Assembly: GCF_023716465.1 (NCBI RefSeq)
Contig: NZ_CP092415.1
Location: 3,201,501 to 3,265,500 of the forward strand
DNA length: 64,000 nt
DNA from: Flagellimonas marinaquae
Lineage (GTDB): Bacteria > Bacteroidota > Bacteroidia > Flavobacteriales > Flavobacteriaceae
Direction of reading: 5' to 3'
Shown: positions 36,366 to 45,342 of the stretch, in pieces
How positions within the stretch are numbered: position 1 is the first letter of the stretch
Layout of the letters: every line of letters starts with the position of its first letter
Translations under genes and position numbers: made by a program
The notes under the pieces: model-generated
Databases searched by the model: none
Seen by the model: the letters and a program-made list of their open reading frames with translations, nothing else
Told to the model about the DNA's origin: nothing

Positions 36366-37484
36366 TTAGTTGTTCAGCATCACCGGCATTACCAGCATGG
36401 TAACATGCTCTCCTTCGTCCAGTCCATCGATCGGTGTTAGGATGCCCGCTCTGTTCGGCAAGCTCATTTCCAATGATACTTCGTCGGAAGAAAGATTGTT
36501 CAACATTTCCAAAAGAAACCTGGAGTTGAAGCCGATTTGCATATCGTCTCCTTGGTAGGAGCAAGAAAGTCTTTCCTCGGCCTTATTGCTGTAATCCACA
36601 TCTTCTGCGGAAATGTTGAGTTCCGCTCCGGCAATCTTTAATCGAATCTGATGTGTTGTTTTGTTCGAAAATATAGAGACCCTTCTTACAGAGCTCAGGA
36701 ACTGATTCCGTGCTATTGTAAGTTTGTTCGGGTTTTCTTTTGGGATCACGGCTTCGTAGTTCGGATATTTTCCATCGATCAATCTACAAACCAACTCAGT
36801 ATTGTCAAAGTAGAATTTTGCATTACTATCGTTGTATTCGATGGTGACTTCGGATTCTGAACCTGCCAAAATGCCTTTCAATAAAGTTAAAGGTTTTTTG
36901 GGCATTATAAATTCGGCTACTTCCGAAGCTGTTACATCTTGACGTTGATATTTCACCAGTTTATGGGCATCGGTGGCCACAAAGGTCAAATTTTCCGGGG
37001 AAAACTGGAAGAATACGCCGCTCATTACCGGACGAAGGTCATCGTTACCTGCGGCAAAAATGGTCTTGTTGATCGCCGTGGCCAAAATATCGCCCAATAG
37101 GGTAGTGGAACTCGGGTTCGAGACTTCTACTGCCTTTGGGAATTCGGCACCGTCGGCATAGGCCAAGGCATATTTACCATGATTGGAACTAATTTCCACT
37201 GTATTGTTGTCCTCAACAACAAATGTTAAGGGCTGTTCCGGAAAAGTTTTTAGCGTATCCAACAGTAATCGTGCGGGAACCGCAATGGTACCTTCGGAAT
37301 CGGAATCCACATCTAGAACCGTACTCATGGTAGTTTCCAGATCGGATGCGGAAACGGTCAGTTTACTTTCTTTTAGATCGAACAAAAAGTTATCAAGGAT
37401 GGGCAAGGTGTTGCTATTGTTGATAACTCCTCCCAAAACCTGAAGCTGTTTCAATAAATATGTACTCGATACAATAAATTTCAT
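36366..37484 (-). CDS. dnaN: DNA polymerase III beta subunit (sliding clamp)
   Basis: A 372-residue clamp protein built of three similar domains; it dimerises around DNA and tethers the replicative polymerase. Start at the ATG of MKFIVSSTYLLKQLQVLGG; the codon just before is TTG and is not needed. Landmarks include LPILDNFLF, DLETTMST, MSGVFFQF(S), ATDAHKL and the C-terminal MLVMPVMLNN, close to the usual VMPMR-type end. dnaA is not adjacent, which is usual in Bacteroidota. A good promoter lies in the gap upstream. Confidence 0.97.
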   Translation of the reverse strand: MKFIVSSTYLLKQLQVLGGVINNSNTLPILDNFLFDLKESKLTVSASDLETTMSTVLDVDSDSEGTIAVPARLLLDTLKTFPEQPLTFVVEDNNTVEISSNHGKYALAYADGAEFPKAVEVSNPSSTTLLGDILATAINKTIFAAGNDDLRPVMSGVFFQFSPENLTFVATDAHKLVKYQRQDVTASEVAEFIMPKKPLTLLKGILAGSESEVTIEYNDSNAKFYFDNTELVCRLIDGKYPNYEAVIPKENPNKLTIARNQFLSSVRRVSIFSNKTTHQIRLKIAGAELNISAEDVDYSNKAEERLSCSYQGDDMQIGFNSRFLLEMLNNLSSDEVSLEMSLPNRAGILTPIDGLDEGEHVTMLVMPVMLNN

Positions 37485-37557
37485 CAACGAAATACTTTAG
37501 TATGGCTGCCTTTTTGGCAATTTACCCCTGTTCCAGGGCCTTTAAAATCAATAAAAA

Positions 37558-37584
37558 CAAATATATCCCAAATGGATTAAGCAA
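37558..37584 (-). promoter_or_regulatory. Candidate dnaN promoter
   Basis: On the minus strand TTG (37584-37582), 16-nt spacer and TATATTTG (37565-37558), an exact -7 match with a spacer one base shorter than usual. It is 73 nt upstream of the dnaN ATG and just after the gldG stop. A small CCCTG-GAA-CAGGG hairpin would fall in the leader. Confidence 0.5.
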
Positions 37585-37604
37585 AGAAACAATTTTATTA
37601 ACAG

Positions 37605-39269
37605 TTACAAGGCAAATTTGCGCTTTCTGTAATATCCGAAGAAAAGGCCGAACAGTAAGGTTAAAATTACTGGCAATCCAATATTTACAAGCTGCCATTT
37701 GGTTTTTTGCTCAGCTATTTTTTTAACATCGAGCAATGGAATGGTCACTTTTTTGTTCCGAATGTTAATAAGCCCGGTATTGTCCAAAAGGTAATTTGTG
37801 CTGTTCACCAAAAATTCTTTGTTACCATAAAAGCTATTGGTCCATTTGTCGTACCCCAGTTCCAAGGGCCTTCCGTTCCGTAACTGGTTCTTGACAATAT
37901 CCCCATCAGAGATTACGATCATTTTATTTTCGGGCCCTTCCTCTAAAGGATTCTGTAGTTTGAGCGGTTTCACTCTGTTTTTGTACATTGAAGTAAAGTT
38001 ACCTTCGATCAAAACGGCCAAAGGTAGATTACCATTGGTATAGTTCTCCCTGTTAGGTTGCTGGTTTATCATTTCCAAACTAACTATTTTTGGGATGCCA
38101 TCGGTTTTGGAAAGTGGTGAACTTTGTAGCAAAACTGTTTTTTTGTAATCGTTTTCCAGAATATCCATTGGACTGGTAAATTGGAAACGAACCGCTTCAA
38201 TATTGGTATTGATGGGGTGATTGTTCTGGGAAAAAACCATGGGATAATAGAACCAAGGCAGCGGATTGTACTGGGAATCGTTTCCTTCGCCCGTGGCCAA
38301 GACAATTTGTGTAAAATACAGGTCGTTTACCAGTACGGGATTGATCCTAACGCCATATCTAAAGAACAGGTCCTTTAAGTTGAGGTCTCTTGGTACTGCA
38401 ATGGCCTCACCTCCACCGGCATAAATACTGTCCATTTCCATGCTTACTTGATCTATCATCCAAATGGACTTGCCCCCGTTGACCATATATTGATCGAGAA
38501 CATACTTTTCTTGATCGGAAAATGCTTGTGTTGGCTTGGCAATAACGGCCAAATCAAACTCCTTAAGTTGATTTAAAACACTTTGCGGATCGGAAGCTAC
38601 GGAATCCAATGTTATGGCGGCAATATTATAGTAATCCCTAATGGTGGTAAGATAATCCGCAATGTACATATCATCCAGCTCACCGTTTCCTTTAATAATG
38701 GCCACGCTCTTTTTTTCTCCGATGTTGAGTTTGGTAAAGGCGTCCGCAAAGGCATACTCCAATTGTTGCACGGAATTATTGATACGATCTTCGGCAGTGG
38801 CTCCCAGTTTGTTTTTTAGCAATGGTACTTTTACGGTCTGGTCCTTATAATTGACCATGGCCCATGGAAAAACCAGCTCGTTGGACACTTTTCCATTTTC
38901 CTCTACAGTAACATTTGCAGGCTGTAGCCCCAAGCCCTGTAGTTCGGCAATGGTTTGTTCCGCAAGTTCCTCATCTACCAGCGGGTCCACCAAATTGTAT
39001 TTAATATTCTTGTTTTTTGATGCAAAGGATTCGAGCAGTTGTACGGTTTCCGATTTTAACTTGGAAAATTCTGCTGGAATGTTACCGTCCAACAGCACAT
39101 CTATAATTACGGGCGATTCAAATTTTTTGACCACTGTTACCGCTGGCTCGGAAAGGGTGTACCTTTTATCTTCGGTAAGATCAAAACGGGTATAGACAAA
39201 ACTGGCCAACAAATTGATTACTGTAACAGCTATAAGTATTTTTAATGTGGATACAACAAACTTTCCCAT
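37605..39269 (-). CDS. gldG: Gliding motility-associated ABC transporter substrate-binding protein GldG
   Basis: A 554-residue protein with an N-terminal membrane helix (LKILIAVTVINLLASFVYTRFDLTEDKRYTLS), a large periplasmic ABC_transp_aux/GldG domain (NNSVQQLEYAFADAFTKLN, KPTQAFSDQEKYVLDQYMVNGG) and a C-terminal helix followed by YYRKRKFAL. GldG works with GldF and the ATPase GldA. In gliding flavobacteria it is required for motility or for T9SS-linked functions, though some gliders lack it. It overlaps the gldF stop by one base (TAATG). Confidence 0.94.
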   Translation of the reverse strand: MGKFVVSTLKILIAVTVINLLASFVYTRFDLTEDKRYTLSEPAVTVVKKFESPVIIDVLLDGNIPAEFSKLKSETVQLLESFASKNKNIKYNLVDPLVDEELAEQTIAELQGLGLQPANVTVEENGKVSNELVFPWAMVNYKDQTVKVPLLKNKLGATAEDRINNSVQQLEYAFADAFTKLNIGEKKSVAIIKGNGELDDMYIADYLTTIRDYYNIAAITLDSVASDPQSVLNQLKEFDLAVIAKPTQAFSDQEKYVLDQYMVNGGKSIWMIDQVSMEMDSIYAGGGEAIAVPRDLNLKDLFFRYGVRINPVLVNDLYFTQIVLATGEGNDSQYNPLPWFYYPMVFSQNNHPINTNIEAVRFQFTSPMDILENDYKKTVLLQSSPLSKTDGIPKIVSLEMINQQPNRENYTNGNLPLAVLIEGNFTSMYKNRVKPLKLQNPLEEGPENKMIVISDGDIVKNQLRNGRPLELGYDKWTNSFYGNKEFLVNSTNYLLDNTGLINIRNKKVTIPLLDVKKIAEQKTKWQLVNIGLPVILTLLFGLFFGYYRKRKFAL

Positions 39270-40000
39270 TATCGCGGTAATTGTTTTAAACGTTGAAAAG
39301 TAAGATAAAGGAATAATAGGGTCAACGATACAAAATAGATCAGGTCACGGGTGTCTATCACTCCTCTTGCAATACTGTCAAAATGTGATCTGGCGCCAAT
39401 GGCCTCAATGGTTTGTTGGGTTTCTCCGTTGGAAAATAAGGAGGAAACGGCATCAAACCCATTGAATATCAAAAAGCAAACCAGTACGCCTACCAAAAAA
39501 GCAATGATCTGATTATCGGAAAGTGTGGAAGCAAATATCCCAATGGACGTATAGCTTGCCATCAGAAACAATAATCCAAAGTAAGAGCCCAATACCACCC
39601 CAAGGTCGTAATTGCCTTGTACCATTCCCAACCCCGAAATGGCAAAAACATAAACGATTGTCGGAATTACAGCAATTACACACAAAAGGAAAGCGCCCCA
39701 AAATTTTCCAAGGACCAGTTTCCAAACGGAGATAGGTTTGATCAACAATAATTCAAGCGTTCCCATTTTTCGTTCTTCGGAAAAACTCTTCATGGTAATG
39801 GCCGGTACCAAAAAGATGAAAATCCAGGGAGCCAGCAAAAAGAAGTTGCCCAAATCAGCGAAGCCATAGTCAAAAATGTTGTATTCGCCCTTGAACACCC
39901 ATAAAAAAAGTCCATTGAGCAGTAAAAACGACCCCACGATCAAATAACCGATGGGCGATGTAAAAAAAGATCGTACCTCTCTCTTAAAAATTGCAAACAT
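39269..40000 (-). CDS. gldF: Gliding motility-associated ABC transporter permease GldF
   Basis: A 243-residue permease with six hydrophobic segments; the N-terminus MFAIFKREVRSFFTSPIGYLIVGSFLLLNGLFLW and ITMKSFSEERKMGTLELLLIKPIS are typical of GldF/ABC-2 permeases. It forms the membrane part of the GldAFG transporter. gldA is not in this window, as is common. Its ATG overlaps the stop of the monooxygenase-like gene by one base, so four genes (40303 to 37605) form a tightly coupled operon. Confidence 0.94.
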   Translation of the reverse strand: MFAIFKREVRSFFTSPIGYLIVGSFLLLNGLFLWVFKGEYNIFDYGFADLGNFFLLAPWIFIFLVPAITMKSFSEERKMGTLELLLIKPISVWKLVLGKFWGAFLLCVIAVIPTIVYVFAISGLGMVQGNYDLGVVLGSYFGLLFLMASYTSIGIFASTLSDNQIIAFLVGVLVCFLIFNGFDAVSSLFSNGETQQTIEAIGARSHFDSIARGVIDTRDLIYFVSLTLLFLYLTFQRLKQLPR

Positions 40001-40302
40001 TAAGACGGGTTTGTTGATTGTAATTTATGAACACTCCAAGCTTCGGGTTTATCGGAGAACAATTTTTTGGTATTGCCCCAAACCTCTTTAAAAAAATCAG
40101 AATTCCTGTAGTTGTTGAGATGCGATTCCGTATCCCAAAAACTATAGGTGAAAAATATATTGGGATTACCAATGTCCTGATATAATTCTACCATGTTGCA
40201 GCCTTCAAATCCCAAAATACCATTTTTCGATTCTTCAAAGATTCGTTCAAAACTAGCAATATTTTCGGGTTTAAAAGTCAGTTTTACGATGCGTATCAAC
40301 AT
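40000..40302 (-). CDS. Antibiotic biosynthesis monooxygenase-like (ABM) protein
   Basis: A 100-residue protein with the dimeric alpha+beta barrel pattern of the ABM / YgiN family: MLIRIVKLTFKPENIASFERIF, then GCNMVELYQDI and TYSFWDTESHLNNYRNSDFFKEVW. Members include quinol monooxygenases and many proteins without a known reaction; no cofactor is bound in most. The C-terminal FSDKPEAWSV fits the family. It lies between the SAM hydrolase and gldF with one-base overlap or zero gap on either side. A link with gliding is only contextual. Confidence 0.78.
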   Translation of the reverse strand: MLIRIVKLTFKPENIASFERIFEESKNGILGFEGCNMVELYQDIGNPNIFFTYSFWDTESHLNNYRNSDFFKEVWGNTKKLFSDKPEAWSVHKLQSTNPS

Positions 40303-41133
40303 TTACAGAAAATTTATGGTTACGGTATCCCTATAATTTAGGCCAAGAAGCGTTGAAGCACCTCCGACCGAATTAAGGTCGCTTTTGTAAATGGCAAGCT
40401 CTATATAACCGGCAGAATTGAAAAGGGCAAGGGCGTCGCCGGGTCCCTTGCGCTGGTTCCGTTCCAAGTTGTAATTTACAATACCGTTATAACTTTGGTG
40501 TACTTGCCGTATTTTGGTGGTCCGAGCAATTATTTCAAAATCACGACCATTCCTATACGCCTCGAACAAACTTTTCTGAATATTGGTAACTACGTTGCCG
40601 TAATTGTCAATATAGATCACATTGCCAGAAATAGTCTTGCCCTCGTTGGTTATCCTTGGTTCAAAATCGCGTATTTCCTTTAAGCTTTCCAGAGGTTTGC
40701 CGATCACTTCCAATTTACCGCCCCGGGCAATATGGCAGGCTACTTGTACAAATACGTCCAGAACAGGGAAGGCAGTGGGCCGGGAATTGGGCAGATCTAT
40801 CTGCACCACTTTTTCCGGTTGTACCTCGGAGGTTATCAAGGAAATTACGCCACTGTTCGCACTTACAAAGTAATGTCCATCTACCTGTACAACCATGTGC
40901 TCGTTTTCTGGGGATACTTCGGAATCGACCCCAACAATATGTACCGTTCCCTTTGGGAAAGATCGGTATGCATTTTTAAGGATGTAGGCGCACTCTTGTA
41001 TGTTAAATGGTCCTATGGCATGCGAAATATCAACAATGTTGATGTTAGTCAGGTTGCTCAGTATTGCCCCTTTTACCGCACCAACAAAGTGGTCTTTATA
41101 TCCAAAATCTGTGGTAAGGGTTATGATTGCCAT
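40303..41133 (-). CDS. S-adenosyl-L-methionine hydrolase (adenosine-forming), DUF62 family
   Basis: A 276-residue protein of the SAM hydroxide adenosyltransferase / DUF62 family. It hydrolyses SAM to adenosine and methionine and is related to fluorinase. Seen: N-terminal TTDFGYKDHFVGAVKGAIL with the conserved Asp, INIVDISHAIGPFNIQECAYIL, HIVGVDSEV, and YIDNYGNVVTNI where the Asn binds the adenosyl moiety. The first gene of an operon with the ABM-like gene and gldFG. The gap to phoH (119 nt) is divergent. Confidence 0.88.
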   Translation of the reverse strand: MAIITLTTDFGYKDHFVGAVKGAILSNLTNINIVDISHAIGPFNIQECAYILKNAYRSFPKGTVHIVGVDSEVSPENEHMVVQVDGHYFVSANSGVISLITSEVQPEKVVQIDLPNSRPTAFPVLDVFVQVACHIARGGKLEVIGKPLESLKEIRDFEPRITNEGKTISGNVIYIDNYGNVVTNIQKSLFEAYRNGRDFEIIARTTKIRQVHQSYNGIVNYNLERNQRKGPGDALALFNSAGYIELAIYKSDLNSVGGASTLLGLNYRDTVTINFL

Positions 41134-41178
41134 GCAATACTGTTGATATGTTTTTCGGCGTTCAAATTGATTTTTAGT

Positions 41179-41186
41179 TAAGTTTG
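41179..41186 (+). promoter_or_regulatory. Candidate -7 element for phoH
   Basis: TAAGTTTG matches TAnnTTTG exactly and lies 66 nt before the TTG start of the phoH-like gene. No TTG with proper spacing is found upstream (nearest are 9 and 33 nt away), so the promoter is only half supported. Confidence 0.3.
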
Positions 41187-41252
41187 TTTTGTAAAATTAG
41201 TTAAAAAGAAAGAATAAAATTCTTCAAAAGCAACTGTAACACCTCACTATTT

Positions 41253-42212
41253 TTGAACGAACTTGTAATCGAACTTACGGAAATCAGTCCACAAGAATTT
41301 TTTGGGCAACAAAACTCAAATATCGAGTTACTGAAGAAATACTTTCCAAAGCTTAAAATTGTAGCACGAGGAAATAAAATCAAGGTATTTGGAGACGAAG
41401 AACTATTGGAAGAATTCGACAAACGTTTTGATGAGCTAACCGGGCAATTTGCCAAATACAACAAGCTCGATGAAAACATGATCGAAAGGGTACTTACCAG
41501 CAACAGCAAGGAGGATTATACGTCGTCTTCTTCTAGTGGCGATGTTTTGGTACATGGGGTAAGTGGCAGGTTGATCAAGGCACAGACCGCCAATCAGCGT
41601 CGTTTGGTAGATGCCTGTAGGGCCAACGATATGGTTTTTGCCATTGGTCCGGCCGGTACGGGTAAAACGTACACCGGAGTGGCACTTGCCGTAAAGGCCT
41701 TAAAAGAAAAACAGGTTAGGCGAATTATCTTAACGAGACCTGCGGTAGAAGCAGGGGAGAACCTTGGATTTCTACCGGGAGATCTTAAGGAAAAGCTCGA
41801 TCCATATATGCAGCCCCTCTACGATGCCCTTCGGGATATGATTCCAGCTGAAAAGCTCGAAAAATATATTGAGGACGGCACTATTCAAATAGCGCCAATG
41901 GCTTTTATGAGAGGTCGTACCTTGGATAACGCCTTTGTAATCCTGGATGAAGCGCAAAATACCACCCATGCCCAAATGAAGATGTTTTTGACCCGTATGG
42001 GCAAGAACGCCAAGTTTTTGCTAACAGGGGATCCTGGCCAGATTGATTTGCCACGTAGGGTAATCTCCGGACTTAAGGAAGCCTTGTTGATTTTAAAAAA
42101 CGTGGAGGGTATCAGTATAATTTATTTGGACGATAAGGATGTGATCCGACACAAATTGGTGAAAAAGGTAATCGATGCCTATCAAAATATAGAGCACCAG
42201 AATCAATTCTAA
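41253..42212 (+). CDS. PhoH-like ATPase
   Basis: A 319-residue cytoplasmic P-loop ATPase of the PhoH/PhoL family, implicated in RNA metabolism and ribosome-associated stress response. N-terminal KH-like segment, then GPAGTGKT at 132-139, [25 protein letters not shown] region and Walker [11 protein letters not shown] with LTGDPGQID. The start is TTG ([18 protein letters not shown]), consistent with the conserved N-terminus; no ATG fits. purC follows after 7 nt and is probably co-transcribed. Confidence 0.92.
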   Translation: MNELVIELTEISPQEFFGQQNSNIELLKKYFPKLKIVARGNKIKVFGDEELLEEFDKRFDELTGQFAKYNKLDENMIERVLTSNSKEDYTSSSSSGDVLVHGVSGRLIKAQTANQRRLVDACRANDMVFAIGPAGTGKTYTGVALAVKALKEKQVRRIILTRPAVEAGENLGFLPGDLKEKLDPYMQPLYDALRDMIPAEKLEKYIEDGTIQIAPMAFMRGRTLDNAFVILDEAQNTTHAQMKMFLTRMGKNAKFLLTGDPGQIDLPRRVISGLKEALLILKNVEGISIIYLDDKDVIRHKLVKKVIDAYQNIEHQNQF

Positions 42213-42219
42213 GAAAATA

Positions 42220-43173
42220 ATGGGAATGAATACACTGATGTCCACGGATTTTAATTTTCCTGGGCAAAAATCTGTTTACAAAGGAAAGGTAAGAGAGGTT
42301 TATACCTTGGATAACGATGTTCTGGTAATGGTGGCAACCGATCGTTTATCCGCTTTTGATGTGGTAATGCCCAAAGGAATACCCTATAAAGGACAAATCC
42401 TGAATCAAATTGCAACTAAAATGATGAAGGATACTGAAGATATAGTTCCTAATTGGTTAATGGCCACTCCAGATCCCAATGTTGCGGTAGGTAAGGCCTG
42501 TGAGCCATTCAAGGTGGAAATGGTGATTCGGGGCTATATGTCGGGCCATGCCGCTCGCGAATATAAAGCGGGAAAAAGAACACTTTGTGGTGTGTCCATG
42601 CCAGAGGGTATGAAAGAGAACGATAAATTCCCAGAGCCCATCATCACTCCGGCAACAAAGGCAGAAAAAGGAGATCATGACGAGGATATTTCCAAAGAAG
42701 AAATTTTAAAAAGAGGCATCGTATCTGCCGAAGATTACGAAGTTTTGGAAAAGTACACACGTGCACTGTTTCAGAGAGGAATCGAAATTGCCGCCAAAAG
42801 AGGACTGATCTTGGTGGATACCAAGTACGAGTTCGGTAAAACCAAAGATGGGGAAATTGTGTTGATCGATGAGATCCACACTCCCGATTCATCACGTTAT
42901 TTTTATGCGGATGGTTATAAGGAGCGTCAAGAAAAAGGTGAAGCCCAAAAACAATTGTCAAAGGAATTTGTAAGACAATGGTTGATTTCCAACGGATTCC
43001 AAGGGCTGGAGGGACAGGAGGTCCCTGCAATGTCCGATGAGTATATCCAATCCGTATCTAACCGATATATTGAACTCTACGAAAACATAACCGGGGAGAA
43101 ATTCGTTAAAAGTGATATATCGAATCTTCAAGAGCGTATTTTGACCAACGTTACTGATTATTTTGTAAAATAG
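42220..43173 (+). CDS. purC: Phosphoribosylaminoimidazole-succinocarboxamide synthase
   Basis: A 317-residue SAICAR synthetase joining aspartate to CAIR with ATP in purine synthesis. Landmarks: [47 protein letters not shown] (here [10 protein letters not shown]), [10 protein letters not shown] and [11 protein letters not shown]. It is of the longer form found in Bacteroidota. Three in-frame ATGs (residues 1, 3 and 7) are possible starts. A 13-bp hairpin 29 nt after the stop probably terminates the phoH-purC transcript. Confidence 0.96.
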   Translation: MGMNTLMSTDFNFPGQKSVYKGKVREVYTLDNDVLVMVATDRLSAFDVVMPKGIPYKGQILNQIATKMMKDTEDIVPNWLMATPDPNVAVGKACEPFKVEMVIRGYMSGHAAREYKAGKRTLCGVSMPEGMKENDKFPEPIITPATKAEKGDHDEDISKEEILKRGIVSAEDYEVLEKYTRALFQRGIEIAAKRGLILVDTKYEFGKTKDGEIVLIDEIHTPDSSRYFYADGYKERQEKGEAQKQLSKEFVRQWLISNGFQGLEGQEVPAMSDEYIQSVSNRYIELYENITGEKFVKSDISNLQERILTNVTDYFVK

Positions 43174-43201
43174 TAATAACGAATTACGATTTAACCAATA
43201 A

Positions 43202-43232
43202 AATAAAGGGAATTTTATCAATTCCCTTTATT
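43202..43232 (+). terminator. Hairpin terminator after purC
   Basis: A perfect 13-bp stem (AATAAAGGGAATT with AATTCCCTTTATT) around the loop TTATC, 29 nt after the purC stop. The following T run is broken (TTTATAT), so termination may be partial. Confidence 0.6.
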
Positions 43233-43298
43233 TATATCAATAGGTTTACAAAATATTTAAAGCTAATTTGATATATTTATGCTAATTAAGTATATCAA
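43233..43298. promoter_or_regulatory. TATATCAA dyad and extra half-site before the zinc-ribbon HTH gene
   Basis: TTGATATA (43268-43275) and TATATCAA (43291-43298) form an inverted repeat with a 15-nt spacer that ends 2 nt before the ATG at 43301. A third copy TATATCAA lies at 43233-43240. The layout suits an operator for the DNA-binding protein encoded next, which could repress itself; this is inference. Confidence 0.45.
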
Positions 43299-43300
43299 CC

Positions 43301-43714
43301 ATGGAAAGCTGTCCAAATTGTTCATCTACAGAGTTTACCAAAGCTGGGATCATTAAAGAGAGGCAACGCTACAAATGCAAATCCTGTGGTTACTATTTTA
43401 CAGTACCTAAGTTGGGAAAGCAAATCGATGATTACTTTGTGAACAAAGCATTACAACTGTACTTGGAGGGACTTACCTATCGCGAAATAGAGCGTATTTT
43501 AGGGGTTTCCCATGTTTCGGTGATGAACTGGGTCAGAAAGTATAATATTAAAAGACCCTACAATTCCAAATATCACCCCACTTATAAGATTTTGAATCTT
43601 ACCGAGCTTCAAAAATACTTTCAAAGCCCTGAAAATCTGAAAGGTGCAGGGCAACTGGTAACTGAACTTGGAGATAAATTTATGCTTATTAAATGGGATC
43701 GGTTCAAAGACTAG
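43301..43714 (+). CDS. Zinc-ribbon / helix-turn-helix DNA-binding protein
   Basis: A 137-residue protein: N-terminal zinc ribbon with Cys4, Cys7, Cys26 and Cys29 (CPNC ... CKSC), then a helix-turn-helix around residues 58-80 (LTYREIERILGVSHVSVMNWV). Both parts resemble the N-terminus of IS1/IS1595-type transposases (InsA-like), but no catalytic DDE domain or terminal inverted repeats are present, and the C-terminal 50 residues differ. It is therefore more likely a domesticated regulator. It is the first gene beside the acetate-uptake genes and has a dyad at its own start. Confidence 0.75.
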   Translation: MESCPNCSSTEFTKAGIIKERQRYKCKSCGYYFTVPKLGKQIDDYFVNKALQLYLEGLTYREIERILGVSHVSVMNWVRKYNIKRPYNSKYHPTYKILNLTELQKYFQSPENLKGAGQLVTELGDKFMLIKWDRFKD

Positions 43715-43810
43715 ATATAGGTAATTAGCAAAAAAATATATTGATTTTCATTCGGGAATATATTTTTAAGATGTTCGTAGAGCACATAACTCACTAACAT
43801 CCAAACTGAA

Positions 43811-45037
43811 ATGAAAAATATACTGATCGGAACTGCGTTTTTTCTTCTTTGGGTTCCAAAATCATTTTCGCAAGGAAACACCGAGTACACGGGAGGTTTC
43901 AAAGTCAAGTTTAACGACGATGGTTCCAAATATCTTCGTATGATAGCATGGGGTCAATTTTGGGCCCAATACAATGATAATGTTCCAGACGATGTGAGCA
44001 CAACAAACCTTAGTGTAAGACGAGCTAGGTTTTTGACCTTTACACAACTGAACAAGAAATTTCTAATACTAACCCATTTTGGGTTGAACAGTTTAAATGG
44101 AAACAACATTAGTGCTGTTGGAAAGGAAGATTCTTCCCAATTGTTCTTTCACGATTTTTGGGGAGAATGGCAAGTACACAAGAATGTAGCCATCGGTACC
44201 GGATTGCACTATTGGAACGGTATTTCCAGAATGAACAACAGTAGTACCCTAAACTTCCTGACCTTGGACAACAACCGTCCATCTTGGGCAGTTTTGGGAC
44301 TAAGTGATCAGTTTGCCCGTCACATTGGGGTATATGCCAAAGGTAATATTGGAAGATTACAATATCGTGTTTCCTTTAACGAGGCCATAACCAATACCTT
44401 GGATGCTTCAAACGATCCAATACCCAATGGTCGAGCAGTATATCGGGGTCGCGAATTGCTGGGTTCAGCAGATGCGGGCAAAGTGATCCAAGGTTATTTT
44501 GACTATCATTTTTTAGATCAAGAATCCAATTTTTTGCCCTATAAAGTAGGAACATATTTGGGCAGTAAAAGAATATTTAATGTCGGTGCCGGATTCTTGA
44601 CCCATAGAAACGGTACGGTAATAGCGGACGGAGCAGGAAACCTGGAAGGCGAAAATGTAAATATTTTCGCAGTGGATGCCTATTACGATGCCCCTCTTGG
44701 TCAAGATGGTTCTGCCATTACGGCCTACGCAGTATTCCAAAATAACGATTATGGTCGTAACTTCAACCTTGGGCCGTACGGAACCGGGAATATGGTTTAT
44801 GGACATGTAGGATATCTGGTTTCCGGTCCAGCGGATAAATCAAGGGTACAGCCTTATGTGTCCTACCAAACAAGATCGATAGACGCAATAGACGATAACG
44901 CCACACGGTTGGGCTTGGGAATCAACCTATTTATGACAGGGCATCATTCTAAATTAACATTGGAGTATGCCAATTCAAAAATTGGTTCTGGTGACAACAA
45001 TGGTGTGGTAACCTTGCAAGCACAGATTTATTTATAA
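43811..45037 (+). CDS. Porin-like outer-membrane protein
   Basis: A 408-residue protein with signal peptide (MKNILIGTAFFLLWVPKSFSQ) and a mature part of alternating beta strands ending ANSKIGSGDNNGVVTLQAQIYL, a typical outer-membrane barrel terminus. The start GGFKVKFNDDGSKYLRMIAWGQFWAQYND resembles phosphate-selective-type (OprO/P-like) porins of Bacteroidota. It stands directly before the DUF4212 and symporter genes (18-nt gap), so I infer it lets short carboxylic acids through the outer membrane. Substrate specificity is not visible. Confidence 0.82.
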   Translation: MKNILIGTAFFLLWVPKSFSQGNTEYTGGFKVKFNDDGSKYLRMIAWGQFWAQYNDNVPDDVSTTNLSVRRARFLTFTQLNKKFLILTHFGLNSLNGNNISAVGKEDSSQLFFHDFWGEWQVHKNVAIGTGLHYWNGISRMNNSSTLNFLTLDNNRPSWAVLGLSDQFARHIGVYAKGNIGRLQYRVSFNEAITNTLDASNDPIPNGRAVYRGRELLGSADAGKVIQGYFDYHFLDQESNFLPYKVGTYLGSKRIFNVGAGFLTHRNGTVIADGAGNLEGENVNIFAVDAYYDAPLGQDGSAITAYAVFQNNDYGRNFNLGPYGTGNMVYGHVGYLVSGPADKSRVQPYVSYQTRSIDAIDDNATRLGLGINLFMTGHHSKLTLEYANSKIGSGDNNGVVTLQAQIYL

Positions 45038-45055
45038 CTAAACAACCAACAAATT

Positions 45056-45319
45056 ATGTCAGAAAAACAAAAAAAGGCCTCGGCCTATTGGAAAGAGAAC
45101 CTAAGGTACTTGGTAATACTACTAGTCATTTGGTTCTTGGTCTCCTACGGAGCAGGTATCCTTTTTAAGGATGCATTGAACAACATTCGACTGGGCGGAT
45201 TTAAACTTGGGTTTTGGTTCGCGCAACAAGGATCCATTTATGTATTTGTCATCCTCATTTTTGTGTACGTACGCCTAATGAACAAATTGGACAAAAAGTA
45301 CGGATACGACGAAGAATAA
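45056..45319 (+). CDS. DUF4212 small subunit of solute symporter
   Basis: An 87-residue membrane protein with two hydrophobic helices (YLVILLVIWFLVSYGAGILF; the second ends IYVFVILIFVYVRLMNKLDKKYG). ENLRYLVILLVIWFLVSYG and GFWFAQQGSIYVF match DUF4212, the small partner always found before VC_2705-type sodium:solute symporters. It is thought to help assembly or function of the symporter, encoded 23 nt downstream. Complete and typical in length. Confidence 0.93.
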   Translation: MSEKQKKASAYWKENLRYLVILLVIWFLVSYGAGILFKDALNNIRLGGFKLGFWFAQQGSIYVFVILIFVYVRLMNKLDKKYGYDEE

Positions 45320-45342
45320 TTAACCGATAAAATCAAAACATT

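Noticed and set aside
40732..41181. 149-codon open frame opposite the SAM hydrolase gene
   Set aside because: Lies over the well-supported SAM hydrolase and its promoter; the translation lacks any recognisable domain.
43301..43714. Insertion sequence
   Set aside because: Only the zinc-ribbon/HTH part resembles a transposase; no DDE domain, terminal inverted repeats or target duplication are seen.
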